A DNA stretch of 64,000 nt from positions 23,087 through 87,086 of the forward strand of contig JBCCXY010000002.1 in the NCBI GenBank assembly GCA_039190895.1, given 5' to 3'. Origin of the DNA: Ovoidimarina sp039190895 (GTDB lineage: Bacteria; Pseudomonadota; Alphaproteobacteria; Rhodobacterales; Rhodobacteraceae). Positions within the stretch are counted from its first letter, which is position 1. Every line of letters starts with the position of its first letter. The notes under the pieces are model-generated. The model was not told the origin of the DNA, did no database searches, and saw only the letters and a program-made list of their open reading frames with translations. The translations under genes were made by a program, and so were the position numbers. Positions 18,270 to 27,188 of the stretch are shown in pieces.

Positions 18270-19267
18270 TATTCCGCAGCGGTTTGACAGCTTTCGGGTG
18301 CAGAGGCGGCGCATGCAGCGACACAGCGGGCCCAGCGAGCTTCGCTTGTTCGCCAGACCGGCAACGGGCCCGCCTCGCAAGCCTTGGTTGCTATCGGACA
18401 GCGTGGCGCAAAGGCGCAGCCCACCGGCGGCGCGTGCAGGGCGGGTGGTGCGCCGGGGATCGCCTCAAGCGTCGCACCTGGCTCGGCACCCACCAGGTTG
18501 GCCGCCAAAAGTCCCTTCGAATAAGGATGCCGCGCGTCGCCTATGACCTCGGCCACGCTGCCCGCTTCGACAAAGCTGCCCGCGTACATCACCGCCAGCT
18601 TGTCCGAAACCTCAACCGCCACACCAATGTCATGGGTGACAAAGATCACGCCCATCCCCAACTCACGCTGCAACTCTCGCAAAAGCAGCAGCACCTGAAT
18701 CTGCACAGTGGCATCAAGCGCGGTCGTCGGTTCATCCGCCAGGAGGAGCTTTGGTCGACACGACAACGCAAGCGCGATCATCGCCCGCTGGCGCATGCCG
18801 CCTGACATCTCGTGAGGGTAAGCCGCAAGCCGTCGCTTCGCAGAGGGGATGCGCACCAGTTCAAGCATCTCAAGCGCCCGCGCCTTGCCCTCCCGCATCG
18901 AGACGCCGTCATGTCGTACAACCGTTTCGGCGATCTGCCGCCCGATCGTGTAGACCGGGTCAAGCGCCAGCGCCGGGTCCTGAAAGATCATCGAAACGAC
19001 GCCGCCCCGGTGATCCGCCAAGGCGCGCCCCGTCAGACCCAGCACGTCGCTGCCGTTCACCTTGACCTCGCCCGTCACTCGGGCCCGCCTTTCGGGCAAA
19101 AGCCGCAAGAGCGTCTTCAAGGTCACGCTCTTGCCCGAGCCGCTTTCGCCCAGGATGCCCAGCACCTCACCCTGCGCGAGCGTGAACGAAACATCATTCA
19201 CCGCATAAACCGATGGCGTGCCGTCAAAGCGCACGCTCAGGTCCTTGACCTCAACAAGGGGCGTCAT
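18269..19267 (-). CDS. Peptide/opine ABC transporter ATP-binding protein (DppD type)
   Basis: About 332 residues. It has Walker A GESGSGKS, signature MSGGMRQRA, Walker B LLLADEP and a C-terminal oligopeptide-transporter extension with a cysteine cluster (CAFAPRCP...C). The start at 19267 overlaps the preceding ATPase stop as ATGA, so the longer open frame is rejected. It pairs with the DppF-type ATPase to drive uptake by the DppBC-type permeases, and is coupled by TAATG to the racemase gene. Confidence 0.92.
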   Translation of the reverse strand: MTPLVEVKDLSVRFDGTPSVYAVNDVSFTLAQGEVLGILGESGSGKSVTLKTLLRLLPERRARVTGEVKVNGSDVLGLTGRALADHRGGVVSMIFQDPALALDPVYTIGRQIAETVVRHDGVSMREGKARALEMLELVRIPSAKRRLAAYPHEMSGGMRQRAMIALALSCRPKLLLADEPTTALDATVQIQVLLLLRELQRELGMGVIFVTHDIGVAVEVSDKLAVMYAGSFVEAGSVAEVIGDARHPYSKGLLAANLVGAEPGATLEAIPGAPPALHAPPVGCAFAPRCPIATKACEAGPLPVWRTSEARWARCVAACAASAPESCQTAAE

Positions 19268-20241
19268 GCCGCCGTCTCCTTTTCTGCAAGGTCGTTCAGA
19301 TGGCAGGCCGCAAGATGCCGCGATCCGACCGCCAGATCGCCGGGCCTGCGTGCAGAACAGATGTCCATGGCATGGGCACAGCGCGTGTGAAACCGGCATC
19401 CCGCAGGCGGATTGATCGGGTTCGGCGGATCGCCCAACAACGGCGGCTCTTCCGTCCGCCTCGACGGATCAAGCGACGGCATCGCGGCCAGCAAAGCGCT
19501 GGTGTACGGGTGCCGCGGCTCGGCGTAAATCTCGCGCACCGGCCCGATCTCGGCCACCTCCCCCAGATACATGACCATCACCCGGTCCGAGATATGTCGC
19601 ACCACGTTCAGGTCATGGCTGATGAACACATAGGTGAGGCCGCGCTCGCGCTTGAGGTCCATCAGCAGGTTCAGCACCTGCGCCTCGACCGATTTGTCCA
19701 ATGCCGAAACCGCCTCATCCAGCACGATCACTTTGGGCTCAAAGGCCAGCGCGCGCGCGATGTTCACCCGCTGCCGCTGCCCGCCTGAGACTTCGTGCGG
19801 ATAGCGTTGGCCGAAGCGCGACGGATCAAGCCCCACACGCTCAAGAAGCGTCATCGCGGTGCGCTGTGCCTCTGTCTCGCTGACGCCGTGCACCATCGGG
19901 CCGAAGGCGATGGCCTGTTGCAGCGTCATTCGCGGGTTCAGCGAGGCGTAGCTGTCCTGAAACACCATCTGCACATGGCGGCGGAGCTCTTTCAGCGGCA
20001 CCTCCGGCCCCACCACGCGCCCCTCAAAGCGCACGGCGCCGCTGGTAGGCGCCAAAAGCTGCACCAAAAGCCGCGCGGTCGTCGACTTACCGCAGCCCGA
20101 CTCACCCACGACCCCCAGTGTCTCTCCCGCGGGGACCTCAAAGCTCACATCATCCACAGCGCGGACGACGCGCCGCGCCTTGCCCCATCCGCCCAGCGGA
20201 AAGTGCTTCACCAGATTATGGGCCGACAAAACCGCGCTCAT
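19264..20241 (-). CDS. Peptide ABC transporter ATP-binding protein (DppF/OppF type)
   Basis: 325 residues with Walker A GESGCGKST, signature VSGGQRQRV and Walker B VIVLDEA. The C-terminal oligopeptide domain carries a cysteine motif CRFHTRCAHAMDIC, typical of the Dpp/Opp family. It overlaps the upstream permease gene and the downstream ATPase gene by 4 bp each (ATGA). The gene order binding protein, DppB, DppC, DppF, DppD differs from the more usual D-before-F order. Confidence 0.92.
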   Translation of the reverse strand: MSAVLSAHNLVKHFPLGGWGKARRVVRAVDDVSFEVPAGETLGVVGESGCGKSTTARLLVQLLAPTSGAVRFEGRVVGPEVPLKELRRHVQMVFQDSYASLNPRMTLQQAIAFGPMVHGVSETEAQRTAMTLLERVGLDPSRFGQRYPHEVSGGQRQRVNIARALAFEPKVIVLDEAVSALDKSVEAQVLNLLMDLKRERGLTYVFISHDLNVVRHISDRVMVMYLGEVAEIGPVREIYAEPRHPYTSALLAAMPSLDPSRRTEEPPLLGDPPNPINPPAGCRFHTRCAHAMDICSARRPGDLAVGSRHLAACHLNDLAEKETAA

Positions 20242-21125
20242 TGCTTGATATCCATCGCCGAACTCAGCCCGTCGCTAAGCATGTTGAACGAAATCGAGGT
20301 GAGGAAGATCATCACCCCCGGCAACGCGGCCAGCCAGGGCTGGACATAGATCGCATTGCGCAGCGTGTTCAGCATCAGCCCCCACTCCGCGTTGGGCGGG
20401 CTGACGCCTAGCCCCAGAAACGACAGCCCCGCCGCAAGGATCATCGAGACCGAAATAAGCGAGGTTGCATACACAAAGATCGGCCCCAGCACGTTGCCAA
20501 GCACATGCGCCCGCACGATGGTCAGCGCCGACGCCCCGCTTGCCCGCGCCGCCTCGATGTATTCCAGCTCACGCACCGCAGTCGTCACACTCTCCGCCAC
20601 CCGGGCGATGGGCGGAATAAAGACAACCGTCAGCGATATCAGCCCGTTCACAATCCCTGCGCCCAGCGCGCCCGAGATCGCAATCGCCAGCAGGACCGAG
20701 GGGAAGGCATAAAGCACATCGAGGGTGCGCATTGTCACGCTGTTCACCCAGCCGCCCGCAAAGCCTGCCGCAATGCCAATGGCCGAGCCGATGAAGAATG
20801 CGATCAACACCGGCGTCACGCCCATAAAAAGCGATAGCCTGGCGCCATGGATAAGCCGGCTCAACATGTCTCGGCCCAGTTCATCAGCACCCAGAGGGTG
20901 GCCCTCGGTGCCGATCGGCGAAAGGCGCTTGATCATCTCACCATCCAGCGGATCCCTCGGGGCCAGCCACGGCGCGAAGACCGCCATCAGGATCAGGCCC
21001 CCCGCCACACAGGCCGCCGCCACGGCCACCGGGTCCCGCCGGAACCGCCGCCAGACGCTGGCCCAATAGCCGACAGGCTTGTCCACCTCCGCGAGGCCGA
21101 TCACGTCCGTTGCTGTCACCGCCAT
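20238..21125 (-). CDS. Peptide ABC transporter permease (DppC type)
   Basis: About 295 residues. The start at 21125 is preferred because GAGGAG lies 8 bp upstream; the frame remains open for ten more codons. It has an N-terminal TM near residue 35, the DppC-type sequence FAPWLAPRDPLDGEM, and the core permease domain with EAARASGASALTIVRAHV, the ATPase-contact loop. It is an inner-membrane protein that starts 4 bp after the DppB-type stop. Confidence 0.9.
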   Translation of the reverse strand: MAVTATDVIGLAEVDKPVGYWASVWRRFRRDPVAVAAACVAGGLILMAVFAPWLAPRDPLDGEMIKRLSPIGTEGHPLGADELGRDMLSRLIHGARLSLFMGVTPVLIAFFIGSAIGIAAGFAGGWVNSVTMRTLDVLYAFPSVLLAIAISGALGAGIVNGLISLTVVFIPPIARVAESVTTAVRELEYIEAARASGASALTIVRAHVLGNVLGPIFVYATSLISVSMILAAGLSFLGLGVSPPNAEWGLMLNTLRNAIYVQPWLAALPGVMIFLTSISFNMLSDGLSSAMDIKQ

Positions 21126-21129
21126 TGCG

Positions 21130-22083
21130 TCAGCTCCTCTGAAGGCGCGGATCAAGCGCGGATTGTGCGATATCCACCAGAAGGTTGAGGATCACAAAGA
21201 ACATCGCCAGCACCAGGATCGTCCCCTGCAGAAGCGGTAGGTCGCGCTGGAAGATCGCCTGCCCCAGAAGGAATCCGGTGCCGGGCCACGAGAACACCGT
21301 CTCAATCAGGATCGAACCGCCCAGCAGATACCCCATCTGCAAACCCATCACGGCCAGCGCGGTGGGCGCCGCGTTCTTGACCACGTGGGCCAGAACGCCC
21401 TGGTCAAGAAGCCCCTTGGCCCGCAAGCCCGTCACAAACTCCTGCTGCAGGATGTCGGCGACCAGGGCCCGCACCGTCCGCGCCACGATCCCCATCGGGA
21501 TCACCGACATGGTGATCGCAGGTAGCAGAAGGTACTGGATGTGCTCCCAATCCCAGGCCCACTCGCTTGACCCCCGCGGGCCCGCCCCTGTCGCGGGCAG
21601 CCATGCCAGCTCGACCGAGAAGATGATCACCAGGACCATCCCCAGCCAGTAATGCGGCACGGACACGCCGATCACCGCCACGGACGACGCCAGCTTGTCG
21701 ATCCAGCTATCCCGGAAGAACCCCGCCACAAATCCGAAAAGTGACCCCAGCGTGAACCCGATCACCGTGGCCGTGACCGCAAGGATCAGCGTGTTGCCGA
21801 CGGCATTGAAAACCTCCGACGTCACCGGCCGCCCCGTCGCAATCGAATTGCCAAGGTCGCCTTGAACCGCCCGGCTCAGCCAGCGAAAGAACTGCTCGGG
21901 GTAAGACCGGTCAAAGCCATAGATCGCCATCATCTGCTCTTGCAGCTCGATCGAGGCATCCGGCGGCAGGATCGAAACCAGCGGGTCACCCGGCGAAATA
22001 TGCACCAAAGCGAAGCACACCAGCGAAACCCCGATCATGATCGGCACGGTGTAGGCAATGCGGCGGCTTATGAAACTTAGCAT
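21130..22083 (-). CDS. Peptide ABC transporter permease (DppB type)
   Basis: About 317 residues. The ATG at 22083 begins the typical DppB N-terminus LSFISRRIAYTVPIMIGVS and is preceded by GAGAGGTG. It contains the conserved HISPGDP segment and the ATPase-contact loop EFVTGLRAKGL. It forms the heterodimeric channel with the DppC-type protein. It follows the binding-protein gene across a gap containing a perfect 9-bp hairpin. Confidence 0.9.
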   Translation of the reverse strand: MLSFISRRIAYTVPIMIGVSLVCFALVHISPGDPLVSILPPDASIELQEQMMAIYGFDRSYPEQFFRWLSRAVQGDLGNSIATGRPVTSEVFNAVGNTLILAVTATVIGFTLGSLFGFVAGFFRDSWIDKLASSVAVIGVSVPHYWLGMVLVIIFSVELAWLPATGAGPRGSSEWAWDWEHIQYLLLPAITMSVIPMGIVARTVRALVADILQQEFVTGLRAKGLLDQGVLAHVVKNAAPTALAVMGLQMGYLLGGSILIETVFSWPGTGFLLGQAIFQRDLPLLQGTILVLAMFFVILNLLVDIAQSALDPRLQRS

Positions 22084-22122
22084 CGGCACCTCTCTGTCGG
22101 TCTTCCGAACTCCGCGAGCAAA

Positions 22123-22150
22123 GGGGCCGCCAGCCAAGACCGGCGGCCCC
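22123..22150 (-). promoter_or_regulatory. Intercistronic hairpin between dppA-like and dppB-like genes
   Basis: A perfect 9-bp GC-rich stem GGGGCCGCC / GGCGGCCCC with a 10-base loop, 8 bp after the binding-protein stop. No T-run is present on the minus strand. It is the same arrangement as at 3756-3782 and 14074-14097. Confidence 0.7.
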
Positions 22151-22158
22151 GGATCGGA

Positions 22159-23823
22159 TTAGTCCGAAGGCACGCCCGCATCGACGGTCATCGGCGCGAT
22201 GTCGATGAACCAGTTCTTCGGCTGGGTCACGTTGCCGACACGCTCGTTCATCGCCCGCGGGCCCACGTCATGGGCGATCCAGACGAACGGCGCCTCTTCC
22301 ACGATCCGCGAATGCAGCGCCGCGAGGGCCGCATCCCGCTCGGTCTCGTCAAACGAGGTTCTGGCCGTCGCGATCAACGCGTCGAACTCGTCATTCCCGA
22401 AGTAACCCCAGTTGTTCGAGACTGGCGGGAAGGTCTCGGTCGAGACAAACCGCACCATCGCAAAGAACGGGTCCATCGTCGCAAAGCTGACGTTGATCGC
22501 ATCCGCGCCGCGCGCGCTTTCATCCTTGGCGCCCTTGCGCCAGTTGGTGAACAGCGTGTTCCACTCGATCACGTCAAGCTGCACGTCAAAGAAGCAGTCC
22601 GACAGGTTTGCCTGCACATACTCGTTCATGGTCACCGGCTGCATCTGACCCGACCCACTGGCCGAAGTCTGCACCGTCACCGTCAGGGGATTGTCCGCCG
22701 AGAACCCGGCCTCCGCCATCAGCGCACGGGCCGCATCGGGATCATAGGTTATGTCGAAGGTCGGGTTACCCCACCACGGATGCCCCGGCTCAACCGAGCC
22801 CTTGGGGATGCCCATATAGCCGCCCAGCAGCACCTGCAGCTCTTCGCGGTTCACGCACAGGTTCGCCGCGTGGCGCACCCGCTTGTCAAGCCAGGGCGAG
22901 CCTTCCGCAAACGAAAGCTGCCACGGCCACACATGGGGCTGCGGGTTCGCGTAGATCACGTTGCCCTGGCTCTCAATCCGCGGGATCGCGTCGGGCGCGG
23001 GCGCCTCGATCCAGTCCACCTGACCCGAAAGCAGCGCCGCGGTCCGCGCATTCGCATCGGGCAGCGGCACCAGCACCACGCGCTCAATCGTGGGCGTGCG
23101 CAGCGGATCCCAATAATCCGGATTTGCCACCATCTCAAAGCGTTCACGCGGCACCAGAAGATCGCCCTTGAAGGGGCCGGTACCGGACGGATCAAAGGCA
23201 AAGGCCGTCCAAGCCGCTGCCGCACGCTCCTTAGGGTCGGTCACGGCCGCATCCACCGCCTCATAAAGGCTCTGCCAGTGGGTCGGCGAGGCCATGAACA
23301 GCATCGTCATGTTCAGCGGCAGGAAGCTGTCGGGTTGCGTCGTCGTCAGCTCGACCGTGAACTCATCAATCGCCGTCGCCGAGGCCAGGGTCGGCATCCG
23401 CGACTTGGTGGCACCCACCTGATCGGGCGCAAAATGCGGCGCCGCTTCATCCAGAACCTTCTGAACATTCCACACAACGGCCTCGGCATTGAAAGGTGAG
23501 CCGTCATGGAAGGTCACGCCCTCGCGCAGCGTGAACGTCCACTTGGTCGGGTCGTCAGGGTTCACCGCCCACGACGTGGCCAGCCCTGGCACAACGACGC
23601 TCGGTTCGGTCTCCGACGAAAGGTCCCAATGGGTCAGCGCGTCATACATCGGGATGCCCGTAAAGCGATTGCCTTCAAAGCCCTGATCCGGCTGCCCGCT
23701 CGTGCGTGGGATATCTGCGGCAGTCATGCCGATGGTGAGCGTGCGCTCGGCCCAAACCGGGCCAGCAAACACAACCGAGGCCAAAGCCACAGCAGCGGTC
23801 GTACTGAAAAAACTCTTCCGCAT
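22159..23823 (-). CDS. ABC transporter peptide/opine-binding protein (DppA/SBP family 5)
   Basis: About 554 residues. The ATG at 23823 is chosen because CAGGAGAG precedes it and a Sec signal peptide (MRKSFFSTTAAVALASVVFA...VWA) follows. The family-5 signature region WTFTLREGVTFHDGSPFNAEAV is clear near residue 100. It is periplasmic. The ligand may be a peptide, opine or hydantoin-like compound; the coupled racemase favours something other than ordinary dipeptides, but this is inference. The gene is divergent from a GntR regulator. Confidence 0.9.
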   Translation of the reverse strand: MRKSFFSTTAAVALASVVFAGPVWAERTLTIGMTAADIPRTSGQPDQGFEGNRFTGIPMYDALTHWDLSSETEPSVVVPGLATSWAVNPDDPTKWTFTLREGVTFHDGSPFNAEAVVWNVQKVLDEAAPHFAPDQVGATKSRMPTLASATAIDEFTVELTTTQPDSFLPLNMTMLFMASPTHWQSLYEAVDAAVTDPKERAAAAWTAFAFDPSGTGPFKGDLLVPRERFEMVANPDYWDPLRTPTIERVVLVPLPDANARTAALLSGQVDWIEAPAPDAIPRIESQGNVIYANPQPHVWPWQLSFAEGSPWLDKRVRHAANLCVNREELQVLLGGYMGIPKGSVEPGHPWWGNPTFDITYDPDAARALMAEAGFSADNPLTVTVQTSASGSGQMQPVTMNEYVQANLSDCFFDVQLDVIEWNTLFTNWRKGAKDESARGADAINVSFATMDPFFAMVRFVSTETFPPVSNNWGYFGNDEFDALIATARTSFDETERDAALAALHSRIVEEAPFVWIAHDVGPRAMNERVGNVTQPKNWFIDIAPMTVDAGVPSD

Positions 23824-23920
23824 GTCGTCTCTCCTGTTGGTCTCTTTGGGGCGGCCCCTGCAGGGCATCGCTCAGATGCGAGCTAGGCAGAGCGGTGGTT
23901 TCGGCGACGGAATAAGTGGA

Positions 23921-23937
23921 GTTTTGTATACGAAAAC
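23921..23937. promoter_or_regulatory. Candidate GntR operator (GTATAC core) in the dppA/gntR divergent region
   Basis: GTTTTGTATACGAAAAC is a dyad centred on GTATAC with one inserted base in one arm. It sits about 100 bp upstream of the binding-protein start in the divergent promoter region. FadR-subfamily GntR proteins commonly bind TTGTATACAA-like sites. A second TGTATAC occurs at 24066-24072, close to the regulator start. Confidence 0.55.
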
Positions 23938-24065
23938 CACTCTACATGCACACATTTGCCGAAGACTTCGTCATAATAATCTCAATTTGGCGGTGAATTA
24001 TGCACATTTGAATCTTGAAACCGGGGAATGCGCGCCTCGCCTCTGGAAATCGCTCGGAGAAGACC

Positions 24066-24073
24066 TGTATACC
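24066..24073. promoter_or_regulatory. Second GTATAC box upstream of gntR
   Basis: TGTATACC repeats the core of the 23921 site, about 27 bp before the proposed GntR start codon. This would allow autoregulation. The flanks are less symmetric than in the first box. Confidence 0.4.
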
Positions 24074-24099
24074 TTCCAGACGGTTTTTTGGCGGCTCGT

Positions 24100-24804
24100 A
24101 TGGACGATTACAGGCAGCACACAGCAGAAGAAACAGCACACCCCGAGCCGCGAAACCCGGTATTCGAGGGCATTGAGCGTGCCATTCATGAGCAGCGCCT
24201 GCCCCCCGGAACGCGGTTGGCCGAGGGCGAGCTTGGCGAGATCTACGGCGTCTCTCGCACCATCGTGCGCGCCGGGCTGCAAGAGCTCTCCCACGCGCAT
24301 CTCGTGTCACTGCGCCACAACCGCGGGGCGCGCGTGGCTCAGCCTTCGCCGCAAGAGGCGCGCGAGGTGTTCGAAGCCCGCGAACTCATCGAACCCCGCA
24401 CCGCCCGTGAGGCCGCACGCCGCATGACCGCGGCCGACGCAAAGCGCCTGCGTGCGCACTGCGAGGAAGAAAAACGCGCCCTTGAGGCAAGCGACCATGG
24501 CCGCGCCTTGCGCCTGTCCGGAAGATTTCACATCGAAATCGCGACCGTCGCCGGGCAGCAGACGCTTTGCGAATTTGTCGAACAACTCGTCGCGCGCTCC
24601 GCCCTGATCATCGCCCTCTATTGGTCCCGTGAGAGAGTGCGATGCGACAGCAACTGCCACCAGAATATCCTGAAAGCGATGGCGAACAATGACCCGGACG
24701 AGGCCGAAAGCCTTATGCGGTCACATCTGGTCGACATCCACTCGACGCTGCGGTTTGCCGACGAACCGGCGACCAAGCCCGACCTGCGCAGCATGTTGAC
24801 CTGA
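24100..24804 (+). CDS. GntR-family (FCD type) transcriptional regulator
   Basis: About 234 residues from the ATG at 24100. The frame is open to 24028, but those codons cover the second GTATAC box and do not look like a GntR N-terminus. The winged helix (about 20-85) contains GTRLAEGELGEIYGVSRTIVRAGLQ. The FCD domain follows with GRFHIEIATVAG and MRSHLVDIHSTL, carrying the usual His ligands. It is divergent from the peptide ABC/racemase operon and probably controls it. Confidence 0.85.
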   Translation: MDDYRQHTAEETAHPEPRNPVFEGIERAIHEQRLPPGTRLAEGELGEIYGVSRTIVRAGLQELSHAHLVSLRHNRGARVAQPSPQEAREVFEARELIEPRTAREAARRMTAADAKRLRAHCEEEKRALEASDHGRALRLSGRFHIEIATVAGQQTLCEFVEQLVARSALIIALYWSRERVRCDSNCHQNILKAMANNDPDEAESLMRSHLVDIHSTLRFADEPATKPDLRSMLT

Positions 24805-24813
24805 TCAGGTCAA
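24796..24813. terminator. 18-bp perfect palindrome between convergent gntR and marR genes
   Basis: TTGACCTGATCAGGTCAA is a perfect palindrome covering the gntR stop codon in the 14-bp gap between two convergent genes. As RNA it could fold as a stem with a tight loop, but there is no T-run. It could equally be a protein-binding site. Bidirectional termination is a guess from position. Confidence 0.35.
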
Positions 24814-24818
24814 GCGTC

Positions 24819-25298
24819 CTATTTGGTGCTGTCCCGGGCGCACAATGCCCGCAAGATCCGCTTCAGCGCGACGATGTCTTCCGATGAAAAGCCGTCAAGA
24901 ATCTGCGTTTCGTGGCGCAGTGCCATGTCGACATACTTCGACGCCTGGTTGCGCCCCTTCTTCGTCAAAGACACAAGGACACCGCGTCGGTCCCGGTTCT
25001 CGTGCACCCGTTCCGTAATGCCGTCCGCACAAAGCCGATCCAACTTCCGCGTCAGAGTCGGCTGCTTTAACAAGCACTTACTCGCCAACTCTCCCACGTT
25101 CATTTTCCGGTTGGGATAAAGACAAGCCATGATGCGCCACGTCGGGACGGACGTGCCAATGGCCTCCAACTGCCCATGAAATGCGCTGCTCGCGGCGTGG
25201 CTGGCTTGGGCCATCATGTACAAAAGATACCCATCCACAAAGCTCGGTTGATCAGTGTCCTGCGTGTCTGGATTTACATCCATTTTCATATTTTCCAT
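24819..25298 (-). CDS. MarR-family transcriptional regulator (NicR-like position)
   Basis: A 159-residue winged-helix regulator. Helices VPTWRIMACLY and MNVGELASKCLLKQPTLTRKLDRL (recognition helix) are followed by the wing RDRRGVLVSLTKKGR, a clear MarR pattern. It is divergent from the NicX-like catabolic operon, the position that the MarR regulator NicR takes relative to nicX-type genes in Pseudomonas. The start could be any of three Met codons at residues 1, 4 and 6. It probably represses the operon until an aromatic substrate or intermediate binds. Confidence 0.85.
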   Translation of the reverse strand: MENMKMDVNPDTQDTDQPSFVDGYLLYMMAQASHAASSAFHGQLEAIGTSVPTWRIMACLYPNRKMNVGELASKCLLKQPTLTRKLDRLCADGITERVHENRDRRGVLVSLTKKGRNQASKYVDMALRHETQILDGFSSEDIVALKRILRALCARDSTK

Positions 25299-25374
25299 TT
25301 ACACATGATCCACATTGATGCACCTTTACACCCAACCGACCCATTGGGCTACCCGGAAATCTGGAGAACGACAG

Positions 25375-26412
25375 GTGCTGAACGATCGTATCGAAGCCAA
25401 GTGGATCGACGCTTTCGAAACGACCTTCCAGGCTTGTAAAGTCACGACCGAAGAAACAGCCATTATCCTGAGCGAGAGCCAAAGCCGCGATCTGAACGTG
25501 CATCTGGCCGAACTTGCGCTGGCGCGGATGGGGGTGACGTTTTTCCACGTAAAGGTGCCCACACCTCCGGCCAGGACCACAGCCATCCTGCGATCCACCG
25601 GGATGTCGCTGGCGCTCGATGGGCAGAACAAGGCGGTCGACGCGTTGAAGATGGCGGACTTCATCGTCGACCTCACGGTGGAAGGGCTCATGCACGCGCG
25701 CCAGACCGGGGCGATCTTGGGCTCTGGTGCGCGGGTGCTGAATATCTCGAACGAACACCCCGAGATGCTGGAACGGGCCATGCCGGATGAGGACCTGAAG
25801 GCAAGGTGCCTCGCCGCCGCTCGCCTTTGCCGGACCGCCGAACTGATGCGCGTGGAAAGCGCGGCGGGAACGGACCTCACCGTGTCCATGGCGGGCAACA
25901 ACACTGTGGGCGTTTGGGGCTGGACGGATAAGCCGGGCACGCTGGCGCACTGGCCGGGCGGGATCGTGGTCAGTTTTCCGGCAGCAGGCTCGGTGAATGG
26001 CAAGCTTGTCTTTCAGCCGGGGGACATGAACCTGACATTCAAACGCTACTTCGAAAGCGAAGTGACCTTCGACATCCGAGAGGATTACGTGACTGCCGTC
26101 CAGGGCAAGGGCACCGACGCCCGCCTCATGCGCGCCTATTTCGAGGCCTTCGGGGATAAAGAGGCCTACGCGACTTCCCACGTCGGATGGGGGCTCCACA
26201 AAGGCGCGCGCCATGAAGCGCTGACAATGTATGGCCGCCGGGACCTCAACGGCACAGAACTGCGCGCCGTGGCCGGGAATTTTCTATACTCCACCGGCGC
26301 CAATGAATTTGCGGGCCGCTTTACCGAGGGCCACTTCGATCTGCCCATGATGGGCTGCACCATCTCTGTCGACGGCACGGTGGTCGTCGATGAAGGGGTG
26401 CTGGTCGAATGA
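25375..26412 (+). CDS. NicX-like ring-cleaving dioxygenase (2,5-dihydroxypyridine 5,6-dioxygenase family)
   Basis: A 345-residue protein of the M29-aminopeptidase-like fold. The GTG at 25375 is chosen because GGAGAA lies 7 bp upstream and the resulting length matches NicX (about 350). The iron ligands known in Pseudomonas NicX (two His and an Asp) are conserved as His269 in SHVGWGL and His320/Asp322 in GHFDLP. The GNFLYSTGAN segment also matches. The family opens dihydroxypyridine rings to N-formylmaleamate. It is followed by a hydrolase gene overlapping by 4 bp. The exact ring substrate is not known. Confidence 0.8.
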   Translation: MLNDRIEAKWIDAFETTFQACKVTTEETAIILSESQSRDLNVHLAELALARMGVTFFHVKVPTPPARTTAILRSTGMSLALDGQNKAVDALKMADFIVDLTVEGLMHARQTGAILGSGARVLNISNEHPEMLERAMPDEDLKARCLAAARLCRTAELMRVESAAGTDLTVSMAGNNTVGVWGWTDKPGTLAHWPGGIVVSFPAAGSVNGKLVFQPGDMNLTFKRYFESEVTFDIREDYVTAVQGKGTDARLMRAYFEAFGDKEAYATSHVGWGLHKGARHEALTMYGRRDLNGTELRAVAGNFLYSTGANEFAGRFTEGHFDLPMMGCTISVDGTVVVDEGVLVE

Positions 26413-27188
26413 AGGCCGCCGGGCTGGCATACGAGGCACGGGGACAATCAGGCCCGGTCGTCGTCTGCCTGCACGGAATTGGCGGCAATGCCTCCTCCTT
26501 TGCGCCACAGCTAGAAGGGCTGGCCGAGGCGTGCCAGATCATCTCTGTAAGCCTGCCGGGCTACGGAGGCTCAGACGTGATAACGCCCGTCAGCTTTCAC
26601 GCTCTCGCCGACGCCGTCCTCTCGTTCCTCGACGCGATGCAGCTCGACTCAGCGCATTTGTGCGGTCACTCCATCGGCGGCATGATCGCCATCGAAACAG
26701 CCTGCCACGCGCCAGCTCGCGTGAATTCTCTAGCATTAATCGGAACAACATCGGCCTTCGGAGGGCGCGACGACAGCTTCAAAGACGCCTTCGTCGCCGA
26801 CCGCCTGAAACCTCTGGATGAAGGTCTGACGCTCGCTGATCTGGCACCACGTTTTGTCAGCGAAATCACCGGCAAAAGCGCCACAACGGCGGTGACCAAC
26901 GCCGCCGCCGAAACCATGGCTGCCGTGCCCGAGGCCACCTATCGCGACATCATCCGCTGTCTGGTGACGTTCAACCGCCGCGACGACCTCAACACCGTCG
27001 CCCTACCCGCCTGCCTCATCGCAGGCGACGAAGACCAGAACGCCCCATCGCGCACCATGAAGCGCATGGCCGACGGCATGCCAAACGCCGAATTCCACGA
27101 AATCACAGGTGCGGGTCACCTGATCAACCTTGAAGCGTCGGACGAAACGAACCGGATCCTCAGCGCATTTTACAGGAGGCTTTCATGA
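26409..27188 (+). CDS. Alpha/beta hydrolase (NicD-like position; candidate deformylase)
   Basis: A 259-residue alpha/beta-hydrolase. It has an oxyanion segment LHGIGG near 21-26, nucleophile Ser88 in GHSIGG, acid Asp in AGDEDQNAP (about 207-209) and His237 in GAGHLIN, so the triad is complete. In nicotinate degradation the ring-opened N-formylmaleamate is deformylated by NicD, an alpha/beta hydrolase next to NicX. The adjacency and ATGA overlap here suggest a similar second step. Other C-C or ester hydrolase activities remain possible. Confidence 0.82.
   Translation: MKAAGLAYEARGQSGPVVVCLHGIGGNASSFAPQLEGLAEACQIISVSLPGYGGSDVITPVSFHALADAVLSFLDAMQLDSAHLCGHSIGGMIAIETACHAPARVNSLALIGTTSAFGGRDDSFKDAFVADRLKPLDEGLTLADLAPRFVSEITGKSATTAVTNAAAETMAAVPEATYRDIIRCLVTFNRRDDLNTVALPACLIAGDEDQNAPSRTMKRMADGMPNAEFHEITGAGHLINLEASDETNRILSAFYRRLS

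Noticed and set aside
18270..18380. Longer start for the racemase at 18380.
   Set aside because: The TAATG overlap at 18269 and the conserved N-terminus beginning at TKVAFLNPNAT fix the start.
22270..23499. 409-residue plus-strand open frame opposite the peptide-binding protein gene.
   Set aside because: It is an Arg/His-rich antisense shadow caused by high GC content. The minus strand encodes a clear SBP family-5 protein with a signal peptide.
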